Assembly (NCBI GenBank): GCA_035507035.1
Contig: DATJOJ010000053.1
Coordinates: forward strand, 1-64,000
Source of the DNA: DATJOJ01 sp035507035
GTDB taxonomy: Bacteria > Acidobacteriota > Terriglobia > Terriglobales > Acidobacteriaceae
Reading direction: 5' to 3'
DNA: 64,000 nucleotides
The notes beneath the pieces are model-generated. The model had not been told where the DNA came from. It was given only the letters and a program-made list of their open reading frames with translations, and made no database searches. This document shows positions 9,762 to 18,488 of the stretch, piece after piece. The first letter of the stretch is position 1. Each line of letters starts with the position of its first letter. The translations under genes and the position numbers were made by a program.

Positions 9762-10181
9762 CTATGCTGCATCTCCAGCAATTGTGCCGGATGCAACCTC
9801 GCTCGGATAGTTGAACAAGAGCTGATTTCCGTCGGGATCATCGACCACCAGCAGTCGGTAGCCCCACGAACCCTCTTTGACCGGAACGCCCTAGCCTTCG
9901 AGTTCTGCACGCAGAGCATCTACCGCCGCGGTCGCAGCCTCGCGCGTCGCGGGCTCGACGTTCAGGGAAATGAACATGACCCCCTTGCCAATTTTTTCTG
10001 GCCAGGTGTCGGCCAGGATAAATGCGCAGTCCTGCCGATCAACCTGTGCGACATACACTCGGCCGCCCTCGTCGTAGCGCCAGGGGCTCGTGAAGCCGAG
10101 TTGGCTAATGTAAAAGCGTAGCGAGGCTTCAACGTCCGACACGTGTATCGAAAATACTCGCGTGTCGCCGATGTCGCTCAA
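9762..10181 (-). pseudogene. VOC/glyoxalase-fold protein interrupted by an in-frame amber stop
   Basis: The frame reads from TTG 10181 through a VOC-fold N-terminal half (VFSIHVSDVEASLRFYISQLGF, VYVAQVDRQDCAFILADTW, GVMFISLNVE) to LRAELEG, then a TAG at 9891-9893. The same frame goes on with GVPVKEGSWGYRLLVVDDPD and GNQLLFNYP, the canonical C-terminal half of this family, and ends at TAG 9762-9764. Total length (140 codons) equals a normal member. A single AAG or CAG to TAG change explains it. The gene also overlaps the truncated methyltransferase, so the whole pair looks decayed. Confidence 0.8.
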
Positions 10182-10596
10182 TGTTTCTGGCGTCGCTGTT
10201 CAAAAGCAGATCGCTGATATAGACAAGGCCGCCAAGGCGTAGAACACGCCTTACTTCCGCCAGCAGTAATCGCTGGTCGTCGTCTCTAGGTACACAGGTC
10301 AGCATAGTGAACAGAAGAACCAAATCAAAAGAGTCGTTCCGAAAAGGAAGCATACGACCGTCGGTCTGGACAACACGCAACGTGGCGTCGGGTATCACTT
10401 CGGTGCAGCGCTTCAGCATCTCACGCGAAAAATCTGCACCTACAACATCTTTGTACCCGCCGATCACCAGTTCTCGGAGCAATCGTCCATAGCCGCAACC
10501 GCAATCGAGGATATCCTGCCCGGCAAGATTTGAGGCGAGCCAATCGATTCGGAGTGGATGGTGGAATTGCTTCGACCTCCCCGATAGTCTAGGCAC
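10129..10596 (-). pseudogene. Class I SAM methyltransferase, truncated at the C-terminus
   Basis: Residues 25-130 are a clear Rossmann methyltransferase core: DILDCGCGYGRLLREL (motif I), VVGADFSREMLKR, DSFDLVLLFTMLTCVPRDD, and VRRVLRLGGLVYISDLLLNSDARN. Relatives continue for roughly 50-60 more residues with substrate-binding elements. Here the frame runs out after a short Arg/His-rich tail exactly where the glyoxalase-fold frame begins. I infer a deletion joining two genes. GTG 10596 is the likely start. Substrate unknown. Confidence 0.7.
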
Positions 10597-11108
10597 ACTC
10601 TGGAATTATCTCAATTTCGTGCGGGGGATATTACGCATTGAGGGGATTTTGCTACACCCTTACCGTGTGCAGTGAGCCTCCTCACCATATTTCGCGGCAA
10701 AGCAGAAAAAAGAGAGAATATTGGGCTGTCGGTTGGTTCTCGCGCGCCGAAGGAGGATATTTAATGAGTGGTGCGAAAGGCTGAAGTCGAAGATGCCGCT
10801 ATGGAGTGCTATACCTGTGCCAGGTGGCAGGCTGAATAACGCAGGTATTTGCATTGCTTTCTTTTTTCATTTCTTATCGGATTCTGCTGAAGAACGTCTT
10901 GTAAGTACAAGCTCCATATTCTTAAATTGAGCTCCTGAGCTGTCGCTCATGAAGGATTCAATTTTCATAGTGTTGGCACCCGCCCAACTGATGATCTCCT
11001 TATTTTGCAGAGTCTTGCCTAGAACCGGCTGCTCAATAAGTGCTATCGCGTGGTTTCGTCAGTCTGGGGTGCTGGAACGTATCTCTCCGTCAAGGTAAAG
11101 TATCGATT
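10597..11108. other. Gene-poor region
   Basis: About 510 bases without a supportable gene. Base composition is visibly more AT-rich than the flanking core genes (e.g. 10680-10740 and 10850-10935), in line with acquired DNA. No repeat or tRNA-like segment was recognised. Confidence 0.4.
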
Positions 11109-11435
11109 GTGAACAGGAACATCGGGGTCTTGAACCTTTCTCGATGGTTGTTTCCGTTGGGTGCGACATTGGCCGTCGGTAGCCTAGCAATGTCGGCGAT
11201 GTCCCCAGTATTCCTTTTTTCGGCCCTAGGATGTGTACTGGCGATAGTCGGAGCGGTGTTCGACAAACTCAGATTACCAGCTGAGCAATCGAGGATGAGA
11301 GGTAAACTCTGCCTCCTTTTTGGCGGAGTCTCACTCATCCTGTTCTGGGTCTTCGGTAACGTGCATACCTGGACATTCACTTTCTTGCCCTTGATGCTGG
11401 CAGGCTTCATATCAGCCGCGGTCTTCTTTTTCTAA
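11109..11435 (+). CDS. Hypothetical small membrane protein
   Basis: Starting from GTG 11109 the frame encodes 108 residues with four hydrophobic stretches: LFPLGATLAVGSLAMSAM, VFLFSALGCVLAIVGAVF, LCLLFGGVSLILFWVFG and FTFLPLMLAGFISAAVFFF. A short basic loop (DKLRLPAEQSRMRGK) follows the second. I recognise no family. It lies alone in the accessory stretch. An upstream in-frame ATG (11040) would add 23 unconvincing residues. Confidence 0.45.
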   Translation: MNRNIGVLNLSRWLFPLGATLAVGSLAMSAMSPVFLFSALGCVLAIVGAVFDKLRLPAEQSRMRGKLCLLFGGVSLILFWVFGNVHTWTFTFLPLMLAGFISAAVFFF

Positions 11436-11840
11436 CGGCACCAGGTGAGGGTGCGCATGGCCTAAGTCAACACGATTCGTAATTGGCGAAAAACCGATTT
11501 CACTCATTGAGCTTCTGGCTGGGGTTTTGAGTGCTAACGCCTTGATAGCGTCAATCGTCGCGGACAGCTACAATTTTGAAGATCCGAAGGAGGTATCCAT
11601 CTATCGGCTGCTGCGCCCGTCGGTTTTGCTCCTTTTCTCGGCCCTCCTCTCGTGTTGGGCACAATCGAGTCGAACCACACACATAAAACAGTTGACTTCT
11701 AACACAATCTATGCGATAGTAGCTTCACTGGATCGAAACGCGAACCCCTGTCGCGTGCTCTCGCTCCAGTCGCCCTCGGCTCCGCGCTCCTGACCACAGC
11801 CTGCCGAGAATTCATAAGCACTCGAAAGGAACTTCTTGCT
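11436..11840. other. Gene-poor region upstream of the HTH protein
   Basis: No convincing gene. An 88-codon frame from GTG 11527 has one hydrophobic segment but an implausible C-terminus. The promoter of the HTH gene should be here; TTGACT at about 11691 could be a -35 element, but no good -10 partner is obvious. Confidence 0.35.
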
Positions 11841-12176
11841 GTGACGAGTACGCAGGTCGGCGGTGTCTCTGCACACGAATTTGTGCCACCGCTCAAACCC
11901 GTAGGTCTGGTATCGCCTGCTTCAGGTGAGCCAGCTTACAAATCAATATACACAATCAACGATTTGGCCAAACTTCACGGATTCAGTCGCAGAACCGTGA
12001 TCCGCTTATACGAACGAGAACCAGGTGTCCAATTGCTAGAACGGCCAGAAGTTCTCTTCGGCAAACGAAGCAGAGACGCCAAACCTGGAAAACGCCGCTA
12101 TCGGACTTTCCGGGTTCCCCATGCCGTCTACCAGCGAGTCAAAGCGAGGATGGAGGTGCGAAGAGTTGTACAGTAG
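11841..12176 (+). CDS. Small HTH DNA-binding protein (excisionase-like)
   Basis: A 111-residue protein with a helix-turn-helix near residues 37-55 (YTINDLAKLHGFSRRTVIRLYEREPGV), followed by a basic wing (GKRRYRTFRVPHAVYQRVKARM). This layout is common for MerR/excisionase-like proteins next to tyrosine recombinases, and here the recombinase gene is convergent 15 bases away. It probably directs excision or controls the recombinase promoter. GTG 11841 follows an AAAGGA site. Function is inferred from fold and neighbour. Confidence 0.7.
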   Translation: MTSTQVGGVSAHEFVPPLKPVGLVSPASGEPAYKSIYTINDLAKLHGFSRRTVIRLYEREPGVQLLERPEVLFGKRSRDAKPGKRRYRTFRVPHAVYQRVKARMEVRRVVQ

Positions 12177-12191
12177 GTCTGCAAATGGGAT

Positions 12192-13364
12192 TTATCTCGT
12201 AGCTGCCAGAGCGGGCTCCCACTGACGCACTGGCAGCCGCGCCATCCGCTCTTTCATTCTCTGAGATGCCCAGTCCTTGTAATGACGCTCGACAATCGTC
12301 ACAGTGTCGCCCAGCGCCGTGGCTATGTCGGTCATCGACCAACCCAGACCAATCCAGGTATCAACGGCGCTGTCTCGAAACCGGTGGAACACATTTCCCT
12401 TGATGTAAACGCCGGTCGCTTTCATCAGCCTTCGCATGTCTTTCTGGAGCACCTTAGTCTCGGAATCTGCCATGTATTTCCCGTCCCAAAATACGTACTG
12501 CGGATTTCCGTTAAGGACCTCGCTTAACTCCTTCAACAACGCCGCAGGAATGGGAATGGTTGCCGGCTTTCCGGTCTTCTGCCGCTCCACTTCGAGAACG
12601 CCGGTCTTCTGTGCGCGCTGCACTGCAGTGCGTTCCAGCTGCACGGTGTCGATTATGGCTAAGCCGGTGCTGACCATCAAGCGGATCATAGTCTGAATCT
12701 TTTGGATCTTCGCTGGTTCCGAAGCAAATACCTCCGGCGCATTCTCCAGCAGTTTCTTGATTTCCGCTTCGCTGAATGGTTTCGGCTTGCGGCGTTGCTG
12801 CCCTTCGCGCGTCTCCTTAATTGTCCCGAGCGCATCGAGCACTTCGGTGCGGTTATCCTTGCAAGCGAACCGGAGGAATCCCCGCAGATTTTGTTGAGCC
12901 TTGATCTTGGTCATATCGCTCCAGGTCCAAGACGCTCGAAAATTGATTACGTCGTCTGCAGTAATATCCGCGGGATAGAACTTCGATTGCTGTGTCATGA
13001 ACGTCTCAAACAGATTCAGCTGATGGCGCAGCTTGCGTATTGTCGAGGCAGTGATGTTCTGGGTATGCTTGGCTACGATGAAAGTTTCGACAGTTTCCTG
13101 AATAGTCTGCGCCGCCTTTCCAGGCGAGAGCTTGACTGGCGAATCTCCTCGCTGCAACCGGTTCTGAAGGTCAAGCGCCTTCTCCTGGGCAATACTCCAG
13201 GTACGGGTATGCGCCGGCTGCCTTCGCTGCTTGCCCCGAAGCGAATATCGTAACCATTTTGCGCAGTCGCAATTTGGGTAGAATTCCCCACGAATGGTCT
13301 TCGGGCACGAATCCCTGTGCCGCACATACACAGTCACTTTTGTTTGAATTGGTAGGATTCTCAC
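12192..13364 (-). CDS. Tyrosine recombinase (integrase), atypical active site
   Basis: A 390-residue phage-integrase-type protein: a Cys/His-rich N-terminus (H16, C20, C32, C34; zinc-ribbon-like), a SAM-like core-binding domain (about 88-180) and a catalytic domain (about 195-375). Visible catalytic elements are Lys in QKTGKP, HxxR at H327/R330 (HRFRD) and Tyr 362 (ERHYKDW). The first catalytic Arg, normally in TGLR, is Ala 236 (STGLAIIDTVQL), and the usual LGH reads LGD (351-353). It ends near the selenocysteine tRNA, a classic island target, and faces an excisionase-like gene. Activity is uncertain because of the two substitutions. Confidence 0.88.
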   Translation of the reverse strand: MRILPIQTKVTVYVRHRDSCPKTIRGEFYPNCDCAKWLRYSLRGKQRRQPAHTRTWSIAQEKALDLQNRLQRGDSPVKLSPGKAAQTIQETVETFIVAKHTQNITASTIRKLRHQLNLFETFMTQQSKFYPADITADDVINFRASWTWSDMTKIKAQQNLRGFLRFACKDNRTEVLDALGTIKETREGQQRRKPKPFSEAEIKKLLENAPEVFASEPAKIQKIQTMIRLMVSTGLAIIDTVQLERTAVQRAQKTGVLEVERQKTGKPATIPIPAALLKELSEVLNGNPQYVFWDGKYMADSETKVLQKDMRRLMKATGVYIKGNVFHRFRDSAVDTWIGLGWSMTDIATALGDTVTIVERHYKDWASQRMKERMARLPVRQWEPALAATR

Positions 13365-13452
13365 GATGTCTTCCGTGCCATGAGCTGGATCAATCTAGCA
13401 CAGATTACAACACAGAAACAAGGGATATATGCATTTTTGGCTGCTAATTGTA

Positions 13453-13550
13453 TGGCGGAAGCGAGTGGGGGTCGAACCCACCGACGACACCGAAAGATGC
13501 CGTCCGCCGGTTTTGAAGACCGGGGCAATCACCGGACCGCATGCGCTTCC
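13453..13550 (-). tRNA. selC: tRNA-Sec (anticodon TCA)
   Basis: The minus strand reads GGAAGCG...CGCTTCC-G-CCA with an encoded CCA end. The anticodon arm is CCGGT-CT-TCA-AA-ACCGG, there is a long variable arm (about 13486-13508), and the T arm is GGTGGGTTCGACCCCCAC-like. The 98-base length and the GGAAG/CTTCCGCCA ends match bacterial selenocysteine tRNAs. Its 3' end points toward the recombinase gene, consistent with an integration site. No selA, selB or obvious selenoprotein is in the window. Confidence 0.93.
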
Positions 13551-13565
13551 ACGATGACAAAAACG

Positions 13566-13642
13566 CCACGGATTTCGCGGATCATCCCGCATCGAACCAA
13601 ACGGTCGCATCCTAATCCGTGTTAATGCGTGCCAATCCGTGG
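13566..13642. repeat. Short inverted/direct repeat CCACGGATT / AATCCGTG
   Basis: CCACGGATT at 13566-13574 is followed by AATCCGTG at 13614-13621 and AATCCGTGG at 13634-13642. The outer copies are exact reverse complements and could pair. It sits in the short spacer between tRNA-Sec and the peroxiredoxin gene and resembles dispersed intergenic repeats of this lineage. Confidence 0.55.
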
Positions 13643-13652
13643 CGGAAAGTTC

Positions 13653-14333
13653 TTACTTCGGCTGGGCCACCGTCCGCAGATACGGCTTCAGCGTCTTGAA
13701 TCCGGCAGGATATTTCTTTTGTGCTTCCTCGTTTGACACGGACGTCGGAATAATCACGTCGTTCCCCGGCTTCCAGTTCACCGGGGTTGCAACTCCATGT
13801 TTGCCGGTAAGTTGAAGGGCGTCGAGGGCGCGGAGAATTTCGTCGAAGTTTCGGCCGACGGCCATGGGATAAGTCAACATCAGCTTGATTTTCTTGTCCG
13901 GGCCGATGATGAATACGGTGCGAACCGTGGCATTGTCCGCCGCCGTCCGTCCCTCCGACGTCGTCCCACTTCCGGCGGGCAGCATGTTGTAGAGCGTCGC
14001 GACCTCCAGTTTCGAATCGCCAATCATCGGATAGGTCACTTTGTGTCCCTGCGTTTCCTCGATGTCAGCCGCCCACTTGCTGTGATTAGTGACAGGGTCG
14101 ACGCTTAGGCCGATGATTTTCGCGTTGCGCTTAGCGAACTCCGGCTGGAGCCCGGCCATGTAGCCGAGCTCGGTGGTGCACACCGGGGTGAAATCCTTGG
14201 GATGAGAAAACAGGATCGCCCAGCCGTCGCCGATCCATTGATGAAAGTGGATGGGACCTTGCGTGGTTTCGGCGGTAAAGTCGGGAGCGGTGTCGTTGAT
14301 CCGCAGCGGTGCAATTTGAGTTGCCGTGCTCAT
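13653..14333 (-). CDS. Peroxiredoxin, 1-Cys (Prx6) type
   Basis: The start at 14333 has AGGAGG six bases upstream, giving 226 residues. The thioredoxin-fold domain carries the peroxidatic motif FTPVCTTE (Thr 49, Cys 52), and the C-terminal extension (NWKPGNDVIIPTSVSNEEAQKKYPAGF) is typical of the Prx6 group. No resolving Cys is seen, so an external thiol must recycle it. It reduces hydrogen peroxide and organic peroxides in the cytoplasm. It is a single gene, convergent with nothing nearby and downstream of tRNA-Sec in the same orientation. Confidence 0.95.
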   Translation of the reverse strand: MSTATQIAPLRINDTAPDFTAETTQGPIHFHQWIGDGWAILFSHPKDFTPVCTTELGYMAGLQPEFAKRNAKIIGLSVDPVTNHSKWAADIEETQGHKVTYPMIGDSKLEVATLYNMLPAGSGTTSEGRTAADNATVRTVFIIGPDKKIKLMLTYPMAVGRNFDEILRALDALQLTGKHGVATPVNWKPGNDVIIPTSVSNEEAQKKYPAGFKTLKPYLRTVAQPK

Positions 14334-14653
14334 GAATTCCTCCTGAATGAGTTCGTTGAATCTGGTCTGATCTGATAGAGGTCGATTGGGCCGCCGCAGA
14401 TTCAAAAATCGCGGGGCTGCGGACGCGGAGCCACGTCCCACTCTACCTTTCAGTCCGCTGAGTGGATCGGAAGACCTCTGCGCTAACCACCGGCTGCGTG
14501 GGCCGGCGCAGACACAGTTTTAAGATACGGTGGCCGACGCAAGAGGTCAAACCGGTGGAGAAGCTCTTCACCCGCAAAGATCGCTAAGATTTCGCTTGGC
14601 ACGCAGAGAACTTCCATTGACTCAGCTTCGCCGCAAGCCTAAGATTTTGCGGA
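14334..14653. other. Divergent intergenic region
   Basis: The spacer between the peroxiredoxin and kinase genes, which diverge, holds both promoters. Fragments such as CGCAAAGATCGCTAAGA (14573-14589) resemble the dispersed intergenic motifs seen elsewhere in the window. No RNA gene was recognised. Confidence 0.4.
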
Positions 14654-17305
14654 ATGATCGGGCAGACGATTTCCCATTACAAGATCACCAGCAAGCTCGG
14701 CGGCGGAGGCATGGGAGTGGTCTACAAGGCCGAGGACACCGAACTCGGCCGCTTTGTAGCTCTCAAATTCTTGCCCGATGACGTTGCCCAAGATGCCCAA
14801 TCGCTGGAAAGATTCCGGCGGGAGGCCCGCGCCGCTTCGGCTTTGAACCATCCCAATATCTGCACGATTTACGAGATCTCCCAGCATGAAGGCCGCATGT
14901 TCATTGCCATGGAGTATCTCGAAGGCAATACTCTCAAGCACCTGATCATGGGCCGGCCGCTACCGCTGGAGCAGATTCTGGAGATTGGACTGGAAGCGGC
15001 CGACGCTTTGGACGCCGCGCACGCCAAGGGGATTACGCACCGGGATATCAAGCCGGCCAATATCTTTGTTACCGACCGCGGCCACGCCAAGATTCTGGAT
15101 TTCGGTCTGGCAAAGGTTGAACCAAAAGCCGCGCCCGCGAGCGGAACCGATGTCACCCTGACCAGCAATCAACTGGAGCATCTGACCAGCCCCGGTTCGG
15201 CGCTCGGAACGGTCTCGTACATGTCACCGGAACAGATTCGCGGCAAAGACGTGGATGCGCGCAGCGATCTGTTCTCTTTCGGTGTCGTCCTCTACGAGAT
15301 GGCGACGGGCATGTTGCCGTTCCGCGGAGATACTTCTGGCGTAATTTTTGAAGCGATCTTGAACCGCGAGCCGGCCGCGCCGGTGCGGTTGAATCCGGAT
15401 TTGACGGAGGGCTTGGAACGGATCATTAGCAAGGCTCTCGAGAAGGACCGCGAAATTCGCTATCAGCATGCATCGGATCTGCGGGCGGACTTGAAGCGGC
15501 TCACACGCGATACGCAGTCGGGCAGCAAGCCGGCGGTCGTAGCTGAGATTCCCACAAAGAAAAGCTCACAGCTGCTTTGGGTCGCAATGGCTGTCGTTTT
15601 ACTTGGGGTGATCGGCGTCGGGGTTTGGATGATGAGACGCCCGACTCAAGCAACGGCACCAAGCTCGAATCAATGGGTGCAAATTACCAACTTCACCGAC
15701 TCGGCTACTTCTCCGGTGCTCTCACCTGATGGCCGCATGCTCGCGTTCTTTCGAGGGAACTACATCTTCTCGCCCTCGGAGCAGGTCTACGTCAAGCTGC
15801 TGCCGGACGGCGAGCCAGTACAACTCTCCCACGACGAGGGCCTCAAGATGGATATGGCGTTCTCGCCGGATGGTTCGCGGGTCGCTTATGGTCTCATTCA
15901 GGGAGATTGGAAAACAATGGTGGTGCCAGTCCTCGGCGGGCAGGAGCAACTGCTGCTTTCGAACGCCACCGGACTGACGTGGATCGACGCGCATCACGTG
16001 ATGTTCAGCGAGATCCGCAGTGGATGGCATTTCGCAGTGGTGACCGCGACTGAGAGCCGCGCGGAACAGCGCGATATTTACGTACCCGCCCTCGAAAGCG
16101 GCATGGCGCACTATTCTCATCTTTCTCCGGATGGCAAGTGGGTGCTGGTAGTGGAGATGGACACCGAAGGCTGGCTTCCCTGCCGGCTCGTGCCGTTTAC
16201 GGGGGGCATGGGCAAGCAAGTTGGCCCGCTGAACGGACGATGTACAGCAAGCGCGTGGTCGCCTGACGGCAAGTGGATGTACTTCACGTCGAACGCGGGC
16301 GGGCATGGGAATCACATCTGGCGTCAGGCGTTTCCTGACGGCCCGCCGGTGCAGTTCACGAACGGGCCGTCGGAAGAGGGAGATATTGCCATGGCGCCGG
16401 ACGGCCGCTCCCTCATCACTTCCGTGGGCGCCGAAGAACGTTCGGTTTGGGCGCACGACCCGCACGGAGATCGTCAGGTGTCTTCGGAGGGATACGCTTG
16501 GACAGGCCGACTGTCGCACGACGGCGGCAAGCTGTTTTCTCTTGTAGCCCGGACTGCATCGGAGGTCGATCAGTCCAACGAACTCCGAGTCACCGATTTG
16601 CAGTCTGGCCAGACGGCTGCAGTTTTGCCCGGCATTGCGGTGGTAGATTACAGCGTTTCGGCAGACGGCAAGCGTGTGGTCTACGATGTCCGCCACCAGG
16701 ACGGAACCCACCATCTGTGGCTTGGATCGGTAGACCATCGCTTCACGCCCAAGGAGATTGGCCCGATAAACGGCAAACACCCGCACTACGCCGCCTCGGG
16801 AAGAATCTACTTTGAAGTGGCGGAAGGCAATTCGGACTATCTCTACCGCATCAACGACGACGGCACGCAACTCGAAAAGCTTCTGCCGGAACCGATCATC
16901 GCATTGCAGGTGGTTTCACCGGATGAGAAGGTGGTCACGGTCCGAAGGGCGACAAAGGGCGAAGGCAGTCCGACGGCGGTTGAGGCAGTGCCTCTGGCCG
17001 GAAGCCACGATGTCATCCTCTGCTCCGAGATATGCAGCGTGGATTGGAGTTTCGATGGCAAGACGTTCTATCTGCGGCTTCCGACGATGAAAAGTCCGAC
17101 CGGCACGGTCGACACTTATGTATTTCCTCTGGCGAAGGGAGCCGACCTGCCGCGCCTCCCCGCACAAGGTATTCAGTCGGAAAAGGATGTGCCGAAGAAC
17201 GTGCAGGTGGTGCATGGTTTGATCCTTGGCGGGCCGGATGCCGCGCACTATTCTTTCAGCCGGCGCAGCGCTCACTACAACCTTTACCGGGTTCCGATTC
17301 AGTAA
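14654..17305 (+). CDS. Ser/Thr protein kinase with C-terminal beta-propeller
   Basis: The 883-residue protein begins with a Hanks-type kinase domain: GGGGMGVVYKA (16-26), Lys 38 in VALKF, HRDIKPAN (Asp 131), DFG (149-151), SPEQIRG. A membrane helix lies at about 307-327 (LLWVAMAVVLLGVIGVGVW). The remaining ~550 residues are TolB/WD40-like propeller blades with repeated SPDGxxVxxxxxxxxG motifs (SPVLSPDGRMLAF, AFSPDGSRVAYG, SAWSPDGKWMYF, VSADGKRVVYD). The outer propeller is likely the sensor and the inner kinase the output. There is no sigma factor beside it, unlike the kinase at 4971. Confidence 0.93.
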   Translation: MIGQTISHYKITSKLGGGGMGVVYKAEDTELGRFVALKFLPDDVAQDAQSLERFRREARAASALNHPNICTIYEISQHEGRMFIAMEYLEGNTLKHLIMGRPLPLEQILEIGLEAADALDAAHAKGITHRDIKPANIFVTDRGHAKILDFGLAKVEPKAAPASGTDVTLTSNQLEHLTSPGSALGTVSYMSPEQIRGKDVDARSDLFSFGVVLYEMATGMLPFRGDTSGVIFEAILNREPAAPVRLNPDLTEGLERIISKALEKDREIRYQHASDLRADLKRLTRDTQSGSKPAVVAEIPTKKSSQLLWVAMAVVLLGVIGVGVWMMRRPTQATAPSSNQWVQITNFTDSATSPVLSPDGRMLAFFRGNYIFSPSEQVYVKLLPDGEPVQLSHDEGLKMDMAFSPDGSRVAYGLIQGDWKTMVVPVLGGQEQLLLSNATGLTWIDAHHVMFSEIRSGWHFAVVTATESRAEQRDIYVPALESGMAHYSHLSPDGKWVLVVEMDTEGWLPCRLVPFTGGMGKQVGPLNGRCTASAWSPDGKWMYFTSNAGGHGNHIWRQAFPDGPPVQFTNGPSEEGDIAMAPDGRSLITSVGAEERSVWAHDPHGDRQVSSEGYAWTGRLSHDGGKLFSLVARTASEVDQSNELRVTDLQSGQTAAVLPGIAVVDYSVSADGKRVVYDVRHQDGTHHLWLGSVDHRFTPKEIGPINGKHPHYAASGRIYFEVAEGNSDYLYRINDDGTQLEKLLPEPIIALQVVSPDEKVVTVRRATKGEGSPTAVEAVPLAGSHDVILCSEICSVDWSFDGKTFYLRLPTMKSPTGTVDTYVFPLAKGADLPRLPAQGIQSEKDVPKNVQVVHGLILGGPDAAHYSFSRRSAHYNLYRVPIQ

Positions 17306-17375
17306 TTTTGCATCATCAGCCTGGTCGCAGCCATCTGACGATTTTGGGGTGAACTTTCGCTTGAATGATCGCAGC

Positions 17376-18263
17376 ATGAACCGAAAAACTCTTCCCTTTG
17401 TACAAGTTGATGTCTTCACTTCACAGCCGCTGGAAGGAAACTCTCTCGCAGTTTTTCCCGATGGACGTGGCCTCACCGACGACGAAATGCAGAGAGTCGC
17501 CAAGGAGATGAATCTCTCCGAAACAACTTTCGTCCTGCCACGGGATGCTACCGTGGAACACGAGCGCGGCGTGCGGGTGCGAATCTTTACAGTCGAGGAA
17601 GAACTGCCTTTCGCCGGACATCCGACGCTCGGGACCGCGTTTGTGCTGCGCGGCACGAGCGCTGCAAAAGAGACGGCGCTGGAGTTGAACGTCGGCCGCA
17701 TTCCGGTGCGCTTCGAAGAGAGTCCCGGCCAGCCGGTGTTTGGCGAGATGACGCAAAAGGATCCGGAGTTTGGCACGCGGCATGATCGCGAAACAGTTGC
17801 CCATGCGTCGGGTCTTGACCATGGTGATATCGATCCGTCGCTTCCCATTCAAACGGTTTCAACTGGAGTACCGTTCACGATTGTTCCACTACGCGGCCTA
17901 AAGAACATGCACAACCTGACTGTGAACCTGAAGACCTCGGCTGAGTACCTGGAGCGTTCCGGCGGAAAGTTTTTCTATTTCGTCACCCGCGAGACTGTCG
18001 ATCCGGCGGCTCGCCTTCATGCGCGGATGATTTTTTACAATGGCGAGGATCCCGCAACCGGATCCGCTGCCGGCTGCGCAGCAGCCTGGGCTGTCGCGCA
18101 TGGTGTAATTCCACCCGACGAACGTGCACTCATCGAACAAGGAACCGAAATGAAGCGACCAAGCAGAATTTTTGTACGCGCTTCGCGCAAGGATGACCGA
18201 GTGGTTAATGTGCGTGTCGGTGGAAATGCTGTGGAGACGATTCACGGCAAAATTTCTTTTTGA
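17376..18263 (+). CDS. PhzF-family isomerase
   Basis: A 295-residue PhzF/DapF-fold enzyme. The catalytic Glu is E49 in MNLSETTFVLP, and the two conserved Gly-rich loops are LPFAGHPTLGTAFVL and GEDPATGSAAGCAAAW. Family members catalyse trans-acid isomerisation in phenazine-like or unknown pathways. No phenazine genes are near, so a housekeeping or detoxification role is more likely. ATG 17376 is chosen because the family begins with a xPFVQVDVFT motif at once; upstream in-frame codons belong to the end of the kinase gene region. Confidence 0.92.
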   Translation: MNRKTLPFVQVDVFTSQPLEGNSLAVFPDGRGLTDDEMQRVAKEMNLSETTFVLPRDATVEHERGVRVRIFTVEEELPFAGHPTLGTAFVLRGTSAAKETALELNVGRIPVRFEESPGQPVFGEMTQKDPEFGTRHDRETVAHASGLDHGDIDPSLPIQTVSTGVPFTIVPLRGLKNMHNLTVNLKTSAEYLERSGGKFFYFVTRETVDPAARLHARMIFYNGEDPATGSAAGCAAAWAVAHGVIPPDERALIEQGTEMKRPSRIFVRASRKDDRVVNVRVGGNAVETIHGKISF

Positions 18264-18488
18264 TCCCTTCGCGTTGAAAGCATCAGCGAACATGCGGACA
18301 TAGACCACTTCGCGACCTCTCGCGAATTCCAATCTCCCATTAGCATTCACGGCACTTTACACCGGCGCGCGGGACAGTTAGGATGCAACTCGCTCTGGTA
18401 CTCCAACAACTGAAAATTTTTCATCCTTCGTCCGGCGCACGCGCCACGCACGACCGCGCCACGTTGAAAGCGAGATTGGAACGAAAAG

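Noticed and set aside
9891..9893. Possible recoding (pyrrolysine) of the amber codon in the VOC gene
   Set aside because: No pyrrolysine tRNA or synthetase in view, and the adjacent methyltransferase is also damaged, so plain decay is simpler.
11527..11793. 88-codon frame in the accessory region
   Set aside because: One hydrophobic segment but an Arg/Asn/Cys-rich implausible end and no ribosome-binding site.
12702..13253. 183-codon plus-strand frame inside the integrase
   Set aside because: Antisense shadow of the recombinase gene without recognisable features.
13453..13550. Selenoprotein genes implied by tRNA-Sec
   Set aside because: No gene in the window has an in-frame TGA followed by family sequence and a hairpin, so any selenoprotein lies elsewhere.
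15722..16870. 382-codon frame opposite the propeller kinase
   Set aside because: A shadow of the GC-rich coding strand; the sense protein has clear kinase and propeller motifs.
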